In this document: in pieces, positions 27,820 to 37,421 of the stretch
Layout: every line of letters begins with the position of its first letter
Numbering within the stretch: position 1 is the stretch's first letter
NCBI GenBank assembly: GCA_947259415.1
Contig: CAMYMI010000020.1
Coordinates: forward strand, 1 to 64,000
Length of the DNA: 64,000 nt
Source of the DNA: an uncultured Ectothiorhodospiraceae bacterium
GTDB lineage: Bacteria; Pseudomonadota; Gammaproteobacteria; UBA9214
Direction: 5' to 3'
Notes under the pieces: model-generated
Databases searched by the model: none
What the model was told of the DNA's origin: nothing
Seen by the model: the letters and a program-made list of their open reading frames with translations, nothing else
Translations under genes and position numbers: made by a program

Positions 27820-28836
27820 ATGGACATGCAGACTGCCATTCGAGCCGTAACCGAGCACCGCGATCTCGATCCCGCTGAAATGGAAGCCGTCATGCGGCTG
27901 ATTATGACCGGGCAGGCGACGCCTGCGCAGATCGGCGGTTTCCTCGTCGGCCTGCGCATGAAGGGGGAGAACGTCGACGAGATTGCGGCGGCGGCGCGGG
28001 TAATGCGCGAACTCGCGGCGCATGTCGATATCTCCGGTCCCCACCTGGTGGATACCTGCGGTACCGGTGGTGACGCGGCCGGCACCTTCAATATCTCAAC
28101 GGCCAGTGCCCTGGTGACCGCCGCGGCCGGCGCGCGTGTTGCCAAGCACGGTAACCGTTCAGTGTCGAGCAGCTCGGGCAGCGCTGATGTCCTGGAGGCG
28201 GCCGGTGTGCGCCTCGACCTGACACCGCAGCAGGTGGCCGCCTGCATCGGGCAGGTCGGGGTCGGTTTCCTGTTCGCACCCCAACACCACAGCGCCATGA
28301 GACATGCCATTGGCCCGCGCAAGGAAATGGGCGTGCGTACCGTATTCAATCTGCTCGGTCCACTGACCAACCCGGCCGGCGCCCCGAACCAGGTGCTTGG
28401 TGTGTTCAGTGACGACTGGGTCGAGCCGCTGGCGCAGGTCCTCAAGCAGCTCGGCAGCGAACATGTGCTGGTGGTGCATGCCGAAGACGGGCTTGACGAG
28501 ATCAGCATCGGTGCGCCCACGCATGTGGCCGAGTTGAAGGACGGCAAAATCTCGGTCTATAGCGTAACACCGGAGGATTTCGGTCTGCAGCGTGGGGATA
28601 TCGCGTCGCTGGTGGTGGGCGATGCCCGTCAGAGCCTGGCGATGATCCGTGGCGTGCTGGATAACCAGGCCGGCCCGGCCCGGGATATTGTCATGCTCAA
28701 TGCGGGTGCCGCGATCTATGCGGCCGGCCTGGTGTCATCGCTCGCGGACGGCGTCGCACGCGCCGGCGAAGTCCTGCAAAGCGGGAAGGCGAAGGAGACG
28801 CTGGAGGCGCTGGTCCGGGCCTCGAATGCGGCCTGA
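27820..28836 (+). CDS. trpD: anthranilate phosphoribosyltransferase
   Basis: A 338-residue enzyme joining anthranilate and phosphoribosyl pyrophosphate. The PRPP and magnesium motifs [18 protein letters not shown] and [20 protein letters not shown] are intact. Length is typical. It lies 28 bases after trpG and 8 bases before trpC in one operon, as in Pseudomonas. Confidence 0.96.
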   Translation: MDMQTAIRAVTEHRDLDPAEMEAVMRLIMTGQATPAQIGGFLVGLRMKGENVDEIAAAARVMRELAAHVDISGPHLVDTCGTGGDAAGTFNISTASALVTAAAGARVAKHGNRSVSSSSGSADVLEAAGVRLDLTPQQVAACIGQVGVGFLFAPQHHSAMRHAIGPRKEMGVRTVFNLLGPLTNPAGAPNQVLGVFSDDWVEPLAQVLKQLGSEHVLVVHAEDGLDEISIGAPTHVAELKDGKISVYSVTPEDFGLQRGDIASLVVGDARQSLAMIRGVLDNQAGPARDIVMLNAGAAIYAAGLVSSLADGVARAGEVLQSGKAKETLEALVRASNAA

Positions 28837-28844
28837 GAAAAGGC

Positions 28845-29642
28845 ATGAACGACACCCCGGACATCCTCAAAAAGATTCTGTCCCGCAAGGCCGAGGAGGT
28901 CACCGAGCGCAAGCGCACACTCGGCCCGGAGGAGCTGGGTCAACAGGTCGCGGCGGCGGACCCGGTGCGCGGCTTCCTGGCGGGGCTGAAAAACAGACTC
29001 GAGGCCGGTCAGCCTGCCGTGATCGCCGAGGTGAAGCAGGCCTCACCGAGCCGCGGCATCCTGCGCGCGGACTTTGATCCGGCGCAGATAGCTGCAAGCT
29101 ATCAGCGGGGCGGGGCCGCCTGCCTGTCGGTGCTGACCGATAGTGATTTCTTCAGGGGCTCCGATGCCTGCCTGCAACAGGCGCGCGCGGCTTGCAGTCT
29201 GCCGGTATTGCGCAAGGACTTCATCATCGATCCCTACCAGGTCCATGAGGCGCGTGCCATCGGCTCCGATTGTATTCTGCTAATCGTGGCTGCACTGGGT
29301 GATGTGATGTTGCAGGAACTGCTGCAGCTAGCCGGGCATCTGGGCATGGACGTGCTGGTGGAGGTGCATGACCGGGAGGAACTGGAACGTGCATTGAGGA
29401 CAGCGGCGCCTCTGATTGGAATCAATAACCGCAACCTGCACACCTTCGAGACCAGCCTGGAGGTCACCTTGGGATTACTGGACCAGATACCCGAAGATCG
29501 CACCGTAGTGACCGAGAGCGGCATACATACCCGCGAGGATGTCGCGCTGATGCGCTCCCGCGGTGTGCATGCATTCCTGGTGGGGGAGGCCTTCATGAAG
29601 GCCGCTGAGCCGGGTGAGAAACTGGCGGAACTGTTTGCCTAG
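28845..29642 (+). CDS. trpC: indole-3-glycerol phosphate synthase
   Basis: A 265-residue TIM-barrel enzyme that closes the indole ring. Conserved pieces are [21 protein letters not shown] with the catalytic Lys, [21 protein letters not shown], and [13 protein letters not shown] near the end. It is the single-domain form, not fused to TrpF. It is last in the trpEGDC set and converges on crp with only 20 bases between the stops. Confidence 0.96.
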   Translation: MNDTPDILKKILSRKAEEVTERKRTLGPEELGQQVAAADPVRGFLAGLKNRLEAGQPAVIAEVKQASPSRGILRADFDPAQIAASYQRGGAACLSVLTDSDFFRGSDACLQQARAACSLPVLRKDFIIDPYQVHEARAIGSDCILLIVAALGDVMLQELLQLAGHLGMDVLVEVHDREELERALRTAAPLIGINNRNLHTFETSLEVTLGLLDQIPEDRTVVTESGIHTREDVALMRSRGVHAFLVGEAFMKAAEPGEKLAELFA

Positions 29643-29662
29643 TTGTGTCGGGCCGGCGCCGG

Positions 29663-30328
29663 TCAGCGGGTGCCGAAGACCACGATGGTCTTGCCCTTGA
29701 CCGAGATGTGACCCTGCTCGGCCAGTGACTTCAGGACCCGTCCGGCCATCTCGCGCGAGCATCCCACGATCCGGCCAAGTTCCTGGCGGGTGATCTTGAT
29801 CTGCATGCCGTCCGGATGGGTCATGGCATCCGGTTCCTTGCAGAGCTCCAGCAGGGTATGGGCGATCCGGCCGGTCACGTCGAGAAAGGCGAGATTGCTG
29901 ACCTTGCGGCTGGTCTGGCGCAGGCGTGTGGCAAGTTGCGCGGTCAGTTCCAGCAGGATATCCGGGTCTTCCTTGGCCAGGGCGCGGAACCGGCTGTAGC
30001 CGATCTCTGCCACCACGCATTCGCTGCGCGTGCGTATCCAGGCGCTGCGGTTGGGGTGCTCCCCGAACAGTCCCATCTCTCCGAAGAATCCGCCGGAATT
30101 GATGTAGGCCAGGACAATTTCGTGTCCGCTCTCGTCCTCCATCTGGACGCTGACCGATCCGCTGATGATGTAGTAGAGCACATCGGGCGTGTCACCGGCA
30201 TGGATGATGACGCACTTGGCCGGGTACTTGCGCCGGTGGCAGTGCTCCAGGAAGCGTTCAACGGAGGGGTTTACCGACCCCGGGACGTGCCTGTTTTCCA
30301 GGATGGCGGGTTTGGATAATGCGTGCAT
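29663..30328 (-). CDS. crp: cAMP receptor protein, CRP/Vfr type
   Basis: A 221-residue transcription factor close to Pseudomonas Vfr. The cAMP pocket (about residues 20-130) has [10 protein letters not shown] and RSAWIRT, the Glu and Arg-Ser that hold cAMP. The winged helix domain contains [24 protein letters not shown], identical in pattern to CRP/Vfr. The start is ATG 30328 ([10 protein letters not shown]); an upstream ATG adds 10 residues. It is divergent from osmC, and the crp-osmC-speD-coq7 order matches Pseudomonas. Confidence 0.93.
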   Translation of the reverse strand: MHALSKPAILENRHVPGSVNPSVERFLEHCHRRKYPAKCVIIHAGDTPDVLYYIISGSVSVQMEDESGHEIVLAYINSGGFFGEMGLFGEHPNRSAWIRTRSECVVAEIGYSRFRALAKEDPDILLELTAQLATRLRQTSRKVSNLAFLDVTGRIAHTLLELCKEPDAMTHPDGMQIKITRQELGRIVGCSREMAGRVLKSLAEQGHISVKGKTIVVFGTR

Positions 30329-30427
30329 AATCCCTGTATCGGCGCAAGCCCCCGGCACTTGAGAACAGGGTCATGGTGCTTATAGAACTGTGATAGGCTT
30401 CACGTTTTTTGCGAAAATGGTCGAATC

Positions 30428-30868
30428 ATGAAAGCGCGTATCAAGTGGATTGAAGGGGTCAGTTTCGTGGGTGAATCGGGTAGTGGCCATGCCGTCGTGA
30501 TGGACGGGCCACCGGAAAGTGGCGGCCGCGACCTCGGGATCCGCCCGATGGAAATGATCCTGATCGGCCTGGGGGGCTGCACCGCCTTCGATGTAGTGCA
30601 CATCCTCAAGCGGGCGCGCCAGCCGGTGACCGATTGTGTGGTGGAGGTGAAGGCCGACCGGGCCGAGCAGCCCCCCAAGGTATTCACTCATATCCGCGTG
30701 CATTTCATCGTCAGCGGAGACGGCCTGGCGGAGAAACAGGTCGCGCGAGCCGTCCAGCTGTCAGCCGAAAAGTATTGCTCTGCCTCGATTATGCTGGGCA
30801 AGGTTGCTAAGATCAGTCACGATTACGAGATCGTGGCTGACAACCGGGCTGCCGGGGAATCCGGCTAG
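30428..30868 (+). CDS. OsmC-family protein (YhfA-like)
   Basis: A 146-residue protein of the OsmC/Ohr fold. The two redox cysteines of the family are present in [13 protein letters not shown] and [10 protein letters not shown]. The subgroup beside crp (YhfA in E. coli) has no settled function; peroxide or thiol handling is inferred from the family. It is divergent from crp by about 100 bases, which may hold a CRP-controlled promoter. Confidence 0.9.
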   Translation: MKARIKWIEGVSFVGESGSGHAVVMDGPPESGGRDLGIRPMEMILIGLGGCTAFDVVHILKRARQPVTDCVVEVKADRAEQPPKVFTHIRVHFIVSGDGLAEKQVARAVQLSAEKYCSASIMLGKVAKISHDYEIVADNRAAGESG

Positions 30869-30926
30869 GCCGGAGTGCACGCGCCGCTGCCGATCCACGC
30901 CCCCTCATCGGTTTGGAGCCGTGGCA

Positions 30927-31727
30927 ATGCGCAAGCTCAAACTGCACGGGTTTAACAACCTGACAAAGACCCTCAGTTTCAACATCTATGATATCTCTTA
31001 TGCCGAGTCGCCGGCCCATCGGCGCGAGTACATCGAATACATCGATGAGGCCTATAACGCCGAGCGTCTGACCGGCATACTCACTGATGTGGCCGAGATT
31101 ATCGGTGCCACCATCCTCAACGTGGCGCGTCAGAACTATGACCCCCAGGGGTCCAGCGTGACCATGCTGATTTCCGAAGAGCCGATCGGTTCCGAACAGC
31201 TTTCGAATACCGAGGCGCCCGGTCCGTTGCCGGAGGCAGTGGTCGGCCACCTCGACAAGAGCCATATCACCGTGCATACCTATCCCGAGAGCCATCCGGA
31301 CCACGGCATCAGTACCTTCCGCGCCGATATCGATGTCTCGACCTGTGGCCGGGTGTCGCCTCTGAAGGCCCTGAATTACCTGATCCACAGTTTCGAGTCC
31401 GACATTGTCATTATGGACTACCGGGTGCGCGGCTTTACCCGTGATGTGCAGGGCAAGAAGCACTTCATCGATCACAAGATCGATTCCATCCAGAACTACC
31501 TGTCGCGCGATACCCGCGATGCCTACCAGATGATCGACGTCAATGTGTATCAGGAGAACATCTTTCACACCAAGATGATGCTGAAGGAGATCGACCTGGA
31601 TGATTACCTGTTCGGGATCGGCAAGGAGGCGCTGACGACGGCCGGGCAGTGCAAGATCCGCGCCCAGGTGCAGCGTGAGATGCTGGAAATGTTTTACGGC
31701 CGCAACATGCGTCGCGGCCGGCACTGA
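30927..31727 (+). CDS. speD: S-adenosylmethionine decarboxylase proenzyme
   Basis: A 266-residue pyruvoyl enzyme that makes decarboxylated AdoMet for spermidine. The self-cleavage site is Lys111-Ser112 in [13 protein letters not shown], at the same position as in the E. coli enzyme, and yields the pyruvoyl group on the alpha chain. [20 protein letters not shown] follows. ATG 30927 gives [18 protein letters not shown], the family start; the longer upstream frame overlaps osmC and is not used. Confidence 0.95.
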   Translation: MRKLKLHGFNNLTKTLSFNIYDISYAESPAHRREYIEYIDEAYNAERLTGILTDVAEIIGATILNVARQNYDPQGSSVTMLISEEPIGSEQLSNTEAPGPLPEAVVGHLDKSHITVHTYPESHPDHGISTFRADIDVSTCGRVSPLKALNYLIHSFESDIVIMDYRVRGFTRDVQGKKHFIDHKIDSIQNYLSRDTRDAYQMIDVNVYQENIFHTKMMLKEIDLDDYLFGIGKEALTTAGQCKIRAQVQREMLEMFYGRNMRRGRH

Positions 31728-31820
31728 TGCGGTAGCCCGGACAGGGTATCGCCGGATTCGGGGGAGGCCACGGCGGGCACCCACGCCGTATAGAGCCGCG
31801 CGTCTGGCAGGGTGCCGGAT

Positions 31821-32465
31821 TTACAGTCGGTAGGCCGTGATGGTCATGACCCGGGAGAGCAGGGTCATCAGCCGTTTAACCGGTTCCGGGAGTTCGGCTC
31901 CGCCGGAGTGGAGTGCCGTTGCCTTGTGCTTCGCTTCGTCCGCCTTCATCTGTTGCACAATAGTTTGGGACTTGTTATCGCCACCCGGCAGGCGTTGCAG
32001 GTGTCCGTCGAGGTGTTTGACGACCTGGTCTTCGGTCTCGGCCAGGAAGCCGAGACTCCACTTGTCTCCCAGCAGGCCGGTAATGGCACCGATCGTGAAT
32101 GAACCCGAATACCAGAGCGGGTTCAGCAGGCTGGTGTGGCCGCCGAGTTCCTCGATACGCTGCCGGCACCATGCCAGGTGATCATTCTCCTCGCTGGCTG
32201 CCTGTTCCATTTGTTCGCGCACGTCCTTGCGTCGCGCGGTCAGCGCCTGCCCCTGATAGAGTGCCTGGGCGCAGACTTCGCCGGTATGATTGACACGCAT
32301 CAGGCACATGCTTTCGGCCTTTTCGGTTGCCGTGAGTTCGGCGTCCTCGATGACCTGTGCCGGGTTGTCCCGACCGGAGCCGATCGGCTTGCCGAACAGG
32401 GTCCTGACCGCCTGGTCGATCTGCTCAATGCAGTCGTCAACGAGAGTGTTTCTGCGCTCGCTCAT
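31821..32465 (-). CDS. coq7: 2-polyprenyl-3-methyl-6-methoxy-1,4-benzoquinone hydroxylase
   Basis: A 214-residue di-iron monooxygenase for a late hydroxylation in ubiquinone synthesis. Iron ligands are visible in MRVNHTGEVCAQALYQGQ, EENDHLAWCRQRIEELGG and the C-terminal MKADEAKHKATA. Length matches the Pseudomonas protein. The start is ATG 32465 (MSERRNTLVDD). It converges with speD. With ubiH and ubiI at 51.6-54.5 kb it indicates an aerobic ubiquinone pathway. Confidence 0.94.
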   Translation of the reverse strand: MSERRNTLVDDCIEQIDQAVRTLFGKPIGSGRDNPAQVIEDAELTATEKAESMCLMRVNHTGEVCAQALYQGQALTARRKDVREQMEQAASEENDHLAWCRQRIEELGGHTSLLNPLWYSGSFTIGAITGLLGDKWSLGFLAETEDQVVKHLDGHLQRLPGGDNKSQTIVQQMKADEAKHKATALHSGGAELPEPVKRLMTLLSRVMTITAYRL

Positions 32466-32548
32466 GGAGAAAAAGATAGCACGTTCTGTCTCGGGATGGC
32501 GTGGTTTGCCGCTTTTACCCGGGAACAGGTCTCTAGTATCGTTCACCT

Positions 32549-32857
32549 ATGTCCTATTACCGCTATCACGTCTTCTTTTGTACCAACCTGCGCGAGGACG
32601 GCAGCGCCTGCTGCCAGCGCTTTGATGCCCGGGCCATGCGTGACTACACCAAGCGGCGCAGCAAGGAACTGGGCATCGCGGGTCAGGGCGGGACACGCAT
32701 CAACACTGCCGGCTGCCTCGATCGTTGCGAAGAGGGCCCGGTGATCGTGGTGTACCCGGAGGAGGTCTGGTATTCCTATCTTGATCAGGAAGATATCGAC
32801 GAGATCATCGAGGAGCACCTGGTTAACGGAAGGATAGTCGAGCGGCTGAGAATCTAG
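32549..32857 (+). CDS. thioredoxin-like [2Fe-2S] ferredoxin
   Basis: A 102-residue protein of the thioredoxin-like ferredoxin family. Cluster cysteines are in FFCTNLREDGSACCQR and NTAGCLDRCEEGPV. The ending YSYLDQEDIDEIIEEHLVNG is typical. It is a soluble electron carrier of unknown partner. It is divergent from coq7 (83 bases) and precedes the ribosomal genes, separated by a strong terminator. Confidence 0.88.
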   Translation: MSYYRYHVFFCTNLREDGSACCQRFDARAMRDYTKRRSKELGIAGQGGTRINTAGCLDRCEEGPVIVVYPEEVWYSYLDQEDIDEIIEEHLVNGRIVERLRI

Positions 32858-33256
32858 ACAAGTACCCCGTGCGCCATTTTGGTGCGGATTCTTTTGTAAA
32901 TAAATCAATAATATGCTGATTTACATTTAAAAAACAGTGGGTTGTAAATTGCTGCCTGGTTCTTTGTAGTAAAGCCTCCTGACACTTGACTTTGGCATGG
33001 GTATATTAGAAAATAATTACACGCTGATTGGTCTGCCCCCCTATTTTTGGCCAATCAGTGCTCCTCCACCTCCCCCCAAGGAGGTTTATAAAGCGCGGTT
33101 ACTATAACCGCGCTTTTTTTTGCCTGCAGGGACACCGGAAGCGATGCACCTACAGGGACCTGATGGACATCGTTTTCGAGGCCGGACTTGTAAGTTTATG
33201 GCGTCTTTTGTAACATCCCCGCTCTTTTGAATGGGCAGGGTCTGGAGTCTAGCCTG
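32858..33256. promoter_or_regulatory. intergenic region before rplM with two hairpins and a candidate promoter
   Basis: AT-rich 399 bases. The first hairpin, CTGATTGG (33024-33031) / CCAATCAG (33051-33058), has a 19-base loop. A strong terminator follows at 33090-33121. Between it and rplM lies TTGTAA (33188-33193), 17 bases, TAACAT (33211-33216), a plausible rplM promoter 40 bases from the start codon. Confidence 0.4.
33090..33121 (+). terminator. strong rho-independent terminator
   Basis: AAAGCGCGGTTA (33090-33101), loop CTA, then TAACCGCGCTTT (33105-33116) followed by T residues. A perfect 12-base-pair stem with U-run. It lies 233 bases after the ferredoxin gene and 135 bases before rplM, so it could end the former or attenuate a longer rplM leader. 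Confidence 0.85.
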
Positions 33257-33685
33257 ATGAGGACATTTTCCGCGAAACCGGATGAGGTGAATCACGACTG
33301 GTATGTGATTGACGCCGCTGGGAAGCCACTTGGGCGTCTCGCCACCGAAATTGCGCGCCGTTTGCGTGGCAAGCACAAGCCGACCTATACGCCGCACGTG
33401 GATACGGGCGACTATATTATTGTTGTCAATGCCGACAAGGTGAAGGTCACGGGCCGCAAGGCGACCGACAAGATGTATCACCACCACACGGGCTTTATCG
33501 GCAACCTGAAATCTATCAGCTTCGAGAAATTGCAGGCGAAACAGCCCGGGCGCGTCATCGAGCTGGCCGTGAAGGGCATGATGCCGAAGAATCCCCTGGG
33601 GCGGTCGATGTACCGCAAGCTCAAGGTCTATGCCGGCCCGGACCACCAGCATGCAGCCCAACAGCCCAAGACCCTGGATTTCTAA
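33257..33685 (+). CDS. rplM: 50S ribosomal protein L13
   Basis: A 142-residue large-subunit protein, exactly the E. coli length. It begins [20 protein letters not shown] and contains [20 protein letters not shown] and [19 protein letters not shown]. The frame extends 10 codons upstream, but ATG 33257 is the family start. It forms the standard rplM-rpsI operon. Confidence 0.97.
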   Translation: MRTFSAKPDEVNHDWYVIDAAGKPLGRLATEIARRLRGKHKPTYTPHVDTGDYIIVVNADKVKVTGRKATDKMYHHHTGFIGNLKSISFEKLQAKQPGRVIELAVKGMMPKNPLGRSMYRKLKVYAGPDHQHAAQQPKTLDF

Positions 33686-33737
33686 CCCAGGAACCGCACC
33701 TTATCCAGCCCATAGTCAGTAACAGGAAAACCCAAGC

Positions 33738-34127
33738 ATGAGCGATACCTATTACAGCACCGGACGCCGCAAGACCTCAACTGCGCGTGTGTTCCTGCGC
33801 AAGGGCAGTGGCAGCATCACGGTCAATAACCGTCCGCTGGACCAGTACTTCGGCCGTGAGACGGCGCGCATGATCGTGCGCCAGCCGCTGGAGAAGGCCG
33901 ATATGACCGACAGCTTCGATATCATGGTCACCGTCAGGGGCGGTGGCATGAGCGGACAAGCCGGCGCCATCCGTCACGGTATCACCCGCGCGCTGATCGA
34001 ATACGATGGCGAGCTGCGTTTACCGCTGCGCCGTGCCGGTTTCGTGACCCGTGATGCCCGCCAGGTTGAGCGCAAGAAGGTCGGCCTGCACAAGGCACGT
34101 CGCGCGCCACAGTTCTCCAAGCGCTAA
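33738..34127 (+). CDS. rpsI: 30S ribosomal protein S9
   Basis: A 129-residue small-subunit protein. It carries the usual [13 protein letters not shown] start, the Gly-rich [17 protein letters not shown] segment and the basic tail ending RRAPQFSKR that reaches the P-site tRNA. It lies 52 bases after rplM. The stop is only 15 bases before a tRNA-Gln gene. Confidence 0.97.
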   Translation: MSDTYYSTGRRKTSTARVFLRKGSGSITVNNRPLDQYFGRETARMIVRQPLEKADMTDSFDIMVTVRGGGMSGQAGAIRHGITRALIEYDGELRLPLRRAGFVTRDARQVERKKVGLHKARRAPQFSKR

Positions 34128-34142
34128 TCGCTACCCGCTTAT

Positions 34143-34216
34143 TGGCGGATCGTCTAACGGCAGGACAGAGGACTCTGACTCCTCTAATCTAGGTTCGAAT
34201 CCTAGTCCGCCAGCCA
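34143..34216 (+). tRNA. tRNA-Gln (CTG anticodon)
   Basis: Cloverleaf read by eye: acceptor TGGCGGA / TCCGCCA, D-stem GTC / GAC, anticodon stem GAGGA / TCCTC with loop CTCTGAC, T-stem CTAGG / CCTAG with loop TTCGAAT, and GCCA at the 3' end. The loop gives anticodon CTG. It starts 15 bases after the rpsI stop and is followed by a terminator, so it is probably co-transcribed with the ribosomal genes. Confidence 0.92.
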
Positions 34217-34254
34217 ACAAAAAACCCCCGCCCCCGTGGCGGGGTTTTTGTTGG
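34215..34254 (+). terminator. terminator after tRNA-Gln
   Basis: CCAACAAAAAACCCCCGCC pairs with GGCGGGGTTTTTGTTGG across a short loop. This GC-rich hairpin with a T-run immediately follows the tRNA. Confidence 0.85.
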
Positions 34255-34270
34255 TTGAGGTCGAGTATTT

Positions 34271-34348
34271 GTAGGCCGGGTTAGGCGCGTAGCGCAGTAA
34301 CCCGACAAAAAGCGAACGTCGGATTACGCTGTCGCTAATCCGACCTGC
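34271..34348 (+). repeat. REP-like double hairpin, copy 2
   Basis: Same arrangement as copy 1 at 4071-4146 (GGGTTA hairpin, then GGATTA hairpin), with a handful of base differences, mainly in the loops. It is placed between the tRNA-Gln terminator and the torD-like gene. Confidence 0.8.
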
Positions 34349-34431
34349 CAGGACATAAATCACCGCCTTCCCGGAAACGAAGCAGGGATTATGTGATACA
34401 AAAACATCTCTGATCCCGATCACCTTATACG

Positions 34432-35109
34432 ATGCCAGTACCCATAAAGAATTCGGCGGATGAAAGCGCGGCCCTTGCGGCGCTGTTTGACCTGGTGTCG
34501 ATGGGGTTTGCCTATCCAAGCCAGGACCTCTATCGGGCGCTGATCGATGGGCGCTATATCGAGGCCGCCGAGTCCAATGTGGCGCTGCTGGGCAACCCGC
34601 CCGCACTGGTGGAGGCATTGCAGTCACTGGCCGTGGGACTGAAGACACTTGCCGTTGATTACTCTCACCGGCAGCTCGAATCCGAATATAACGCCCTGTT
34701 TGAGCTCAGTCGGGATGAAGCGCCGCTGCACCTGAATGCACATCTCTATATGGAGAGTCGGCCTGACCCGGTGCCAGTATACCGGCGCCTGCAGAAGATC
34801 TACCGTGAATTCGCGCTCGAGCTGAATGATGAAAAGGCGACCGAGTCACCCGACCACCTGGCCGTGGAACTTGAATTCGTCGCCTACCTGTTCGACCTGC
34901 TGCAGCTGACCCAGTGCGGTGAGCGCGAGGATTCCGTGGAGCGCATCCAGCACGGCCTGTCTGCCTTTTTCGACGAACTTGCCTGGGCGGAGAAATTTAT
35001 TGATGCACTGGAACGGCGCTCCGGGCACCCCTTCTACCAGCCGCTGGGAAACCTCCTGCGCACCCTGATCCGGCAGCGCGAGGTCGTATCCGGGTTGGCA
35101 AGCGTCTAG
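34432..35109 (+). CDS. TorD/DmsD-family molybdoenzyme chaperone
   Basis: A 225-residue all-helical cytoplasmic chaperone that binds Tat signal peptides of molybdoenzymes and holds them for cofactor loading. Family cues are LESEYNALFE, AHLYMESRPDPVPVYRRLQ and PDHLAVELEFVAYLFDLL. It is convergent with the YeeE gene (stops overlap by 4 bases) and lies at the end of the molybdoenzyme operon, whose Tat-dependent PsrA-like subunit is the likely client (inference). Confidence 0.85.
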   Translation: MPVPIKNSADESAALAALFDLVSMGFAYPSQDLYRALIDGRYIEAAESNVALLGNPPALVEALQSLAVGLKTLAVDYSHRQLESEYNALFELSRDEAPLHLNAHLYMESRPDPVPVYRRLQKIYREFALELNDEKATESPDHLAVELEFVAYLFDLLQLTQCGEREDSVERIQHGLSAFFDELAWAEKFIDALERRSGHPFYQPLGNLLRTLIRQREVVSGLASV

Positions 35110-36374
35110 AGCACGGTGAATTTATTCGTCGCTTCGTTGTAGCGCACCAGCAGGTACCAGACGGCCAGGATGGCGAAGCTCAGCAGATAGGTCCAGCCCC
35201 AACCGGGCAATACATCGGGCAGGAAGACCTGTTTACCCACCCTGGAGACCTCCACCAGGTCGAGTGACATCTCGCGGGTCAGCAGGTCCCAACGTTTCAC
35301 GATGGCGCTGAACAGCGAGCCGCTCCAGGCAAAGAAGAACACCGCGACCCAGAGCTTGAGATGGCCCTCGCCCATTCGCCACAGCGACCCGGAGGCGCAG
35401 CCGCCGGCAAACACCATACCAATGCCGAAAACCACGCCTCCCAGCATCGAGCCCAGCCAAAAGGTCGCCGGAATGGCGAGATAGGGATCCATCGTTGGCT
35501 GCTGCAGCAGCAGGGAACTGACCGGGATCCCCAGGGCCAGCGCCAGGATCATGGCCCTGGTCATGGTGCCCTCACCCGTCATGAAGGGTTCGCGAAACAC
35601 TCTGGCGAAACAGAATCGGGAGCGGTGCAGGATAAAACCGATTGCGAAACCGCTGACGATAATGATCCCGCGGTTGGCCAGCCGCTGGTCGTCCGAGGTG
35701 AACCAGTTCGTGGCCCACCAGGCAATCAGCAGGAGTACGGCCAGGCCAAACAGCGGGTAGAAGCGTTTCAACGGGGCGGCGGAGCCTGCCCCCGGCGCTG
35801 CGGCGCCCCAGGTGATGTGTTCCATCACCCACAGCAGGGCCTTGAGACCGAGAAAGGCGCCGCCCAGGAGACCGGCCCACATAGTCCAGCCGGCCGGTGA
35901 GGCAAAGGTCAGCGGTGTGAAGAAACCGCCGGTGGTGCAGCCGCCGGCAAGGGATGCGCCGATACCCATCAGACTGCCGCCGAGGGCGCCGGTGATGAAC
36001 TCCAGCGGTGGTGGCCGGTTGATGCGGAACTGGCCGGCCAGTAACGCTGCACAGAAGGCACCGATCACCAGGGTGAGGTCCATTAGCGAGATTCGGTGCA
36101 GCAACGGGCTCTGCAGTTCCGGCTTGATGCCCAGCAGCGGCCCGAGGCCGATGAAATTATTGAACCAGTCACCCCACAGCCTGAGACCGCCGTAGACGCC
36201 CCAGAACAGGCCGCTGCTGATCAGTGCCGAGGTGACGATCACCAGCAGGATGGCGCCCAGGTAGGGGGACCAGCCGTTGACAAATATCTGCTGATAGTCT
36301 TCGCGCAGCCCGTTCATCCAGCTGGCATCTGCCAGTCTGGAGAAAACACCGCGCGGTATGTCTGCCGGTTCCAT
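35106..36374 (-). CDS. YeeE/YedE-family transporter (thiosulfate/sulfur type)
   Basis: A 422-residue inner-membrane protein with about ten helices in two related halves. The repeated Cys motifs are GGCTTGGF (first half) and GGCASGSLWRMGEG (second half); in studied YeeE proteins such cysteines pass thiosulfate. It ends in a short cytosolic tail. It is the last gene of the cytochrome / molybdoenzyme / 4Fe-4S operon, so transport of a sulfur compound related to that enzyme is likely (inference). Confidence 0.87.
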   Translation of the reverse strand: MEPADIPRGVFSRLADASWMNGLREDYQQIFVNGWSPYLGAILLVIVTSALISSGLFWGVYGGLRLWGDWFNNFIGLGPLLGIKPELQSPLLHRISLMDLTLVIGAFCAALLAGQFRINRPPPLEFITGALGGSLMGIGASLAGGCTTGGFFTPLTFASPAGWTMWAGLLGGAFLGLKALLWVMEHITWGAAAPGAGSAAPLKRFYPLFGLAVLLLIAWWATNWFTSDDQRLANRGIIIVSGFAIGFILHRSRFCFARVFREPFMTGEGTMTRAMILALALGIPVSSLLLQQPTMDPYLAIPATFWLGSMLGGVVFGIGMVFAGGCASGSLWRMGEGHLKLWVAVFFFAWSGSLFSAIVKRWDLLTREMSLDLVEVSRVGKQVFLPDVLPGWGWTYLLSFAILAVWYLLVRYNEATNKFTVL

Positions 36375-36417
36375 GTCGATTGCTCCTCCCGTTGTGCTGA
36401 TCGCAGCGCTGCCCCGG

Positions 36418-36645
36418 TCAGCCGAGCACCCGCCCGCTCGGGCGTGCGATCTGTCCGGCGATCAATACCACGCAGCGCAGCAAGAAGCCACCAATCAGGA
36501 TTGTTACCGGGACCACGATAGCAACGGGGCGGCAGCTGTAGATGGCCTCCGGGTGGGCGCTGCGGGGCACGATCGCCACACCGGCACCCCGTCGGGCCAT
36601 GAACAGGTAGTCGACTACCGGAAGACCCCGGGTGAGTTGGTGCAT
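36418..36645 (-). pseudogene. remnant of NrfD/PsrC-type membrane subunit, internally deleted
   Basis: Only 75 codons where a 300-400 residue quinone-binding NrfD/PsrC subunit is expected. The first about 20 residues (MHQLTRGLPVVDYLFMARRG) resemble an NrfD N-terminus. The last part, VVPVTILIGGFLLRCVVLIAG, is the usual NrfD final helix. The middle is missing and the two ends are fused in frame. It starts 5 bases after the 4Fe-4S subunit gene, the normal place. The remnant could hardly conduct electrons, so either the complex uses another donor or the deletion is an assembly artefact. Confidence 0.65.
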
Positions 36646-36650
36646 GATCT

Positions 36651-37403
36651 TTACCTCTTTCGATAACCCCGGCGATGTCTGGTGACGCGAATGTACTGCC
36701 CAGGTGAGGGATTATCGCTTTCATCCGCATTGTCGATGCCGATATAGAACACGTTCGGTTTGGTACCCTTTTCGGGACGCAGCACGGACACGGTGTTGCT
36801 CGCAATCATGCGCGAGATGTCGCTGTCAGGATCGTTCAGGTCGCCGAAGATGCGTGCCTTGTTGAAGCAGGATGCCACGCAGGCCGGCTCCATGCCCTGT
36901 GTCAGGCGGTCGATGCAGAAATCGCACTTGTCGGCCGCGCCCGATTCGGGATTCATAAAACGCGCATTGTAGGGGCAGGCCCGGACGCAGCGCCTGCAGC
37001 CGGTGCAGATGTCCGGGTCTATCACGACGATGCCGTCGTCGCGTAGGTAGGTCGCATTATCCTCACATGCCGCCACGCACGGCGGCTCCGAGCACTGGTT
37101 GCAGAGCCGCGGCAGGAAGTTCAGTGAAACGTCTGGAAAAGTGCCCTTCTCGATGTATTCCACCCAGGAGCGGTGTTTGCGCATGGGCACGTTGTTTTCG
37201 CTGCGGCAGGACACGCTGCAGGCGTGGCAGCCGACGCACTTGCGGGTGTCGATCAGCATGCCGTAGCGGGGTTTCCTTATGGTCGCGCTCGCCAATGCCT
37301 TGCCCGGCAGGGTTGTCGCCCCTGCAACGGCGGCCGACGTGGCGCCCAGCACTTTTATGAAGTCCCTTCGGTCCCGCTCCAGTTTACTTGCATTGTTGGT
37401 CAT
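36651..37403 (-). CDS. 4Fe-4S ferredoxin subunit of periplasmic molybdoenzyme (TtrB/PsrB-like), Tat signal
   Basis: A 250-residue electron-transfer subunit with four 4Fe-4S clusters. A Tat signal RRDFIKVLGATSAAVAG lies at about residues 12-28, which is unusual for B subunits in general but known in TtrB-like proteins. Cluster motifs are CVGCHACSVSC, CNQCSEPPCVAAC, CTGCRRCVRAC and CDFCIDRL with CVASC. It is 18 bases downstream of the catalytic subunit. Confidence 0.9.
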   Translation of the reverse strand: MTNNASKLERDRRDFIKVLGATSAAVAGATTLPGKALASATIRKPRYGMLIDTRKCVGCHACSVSCRSENNVPMRKHRSWVEYIEKGTFPDVSLNFLPRLCNQCSEPPCVAACEDNATYLRDDGIVVIDPDICTGCRRCVRACPYNARFMNPESGAADKCDFCIDRLTQGMEPACVASCFNKARIFGDLNDPDSDISRMIASNTVSVLRPEKGTKPNVFYIGIDNADESDNPSPGQYIRVTRHRRGYRKR

Positions 37404-37421
37404 CGCCTTATCCCTACTGTG

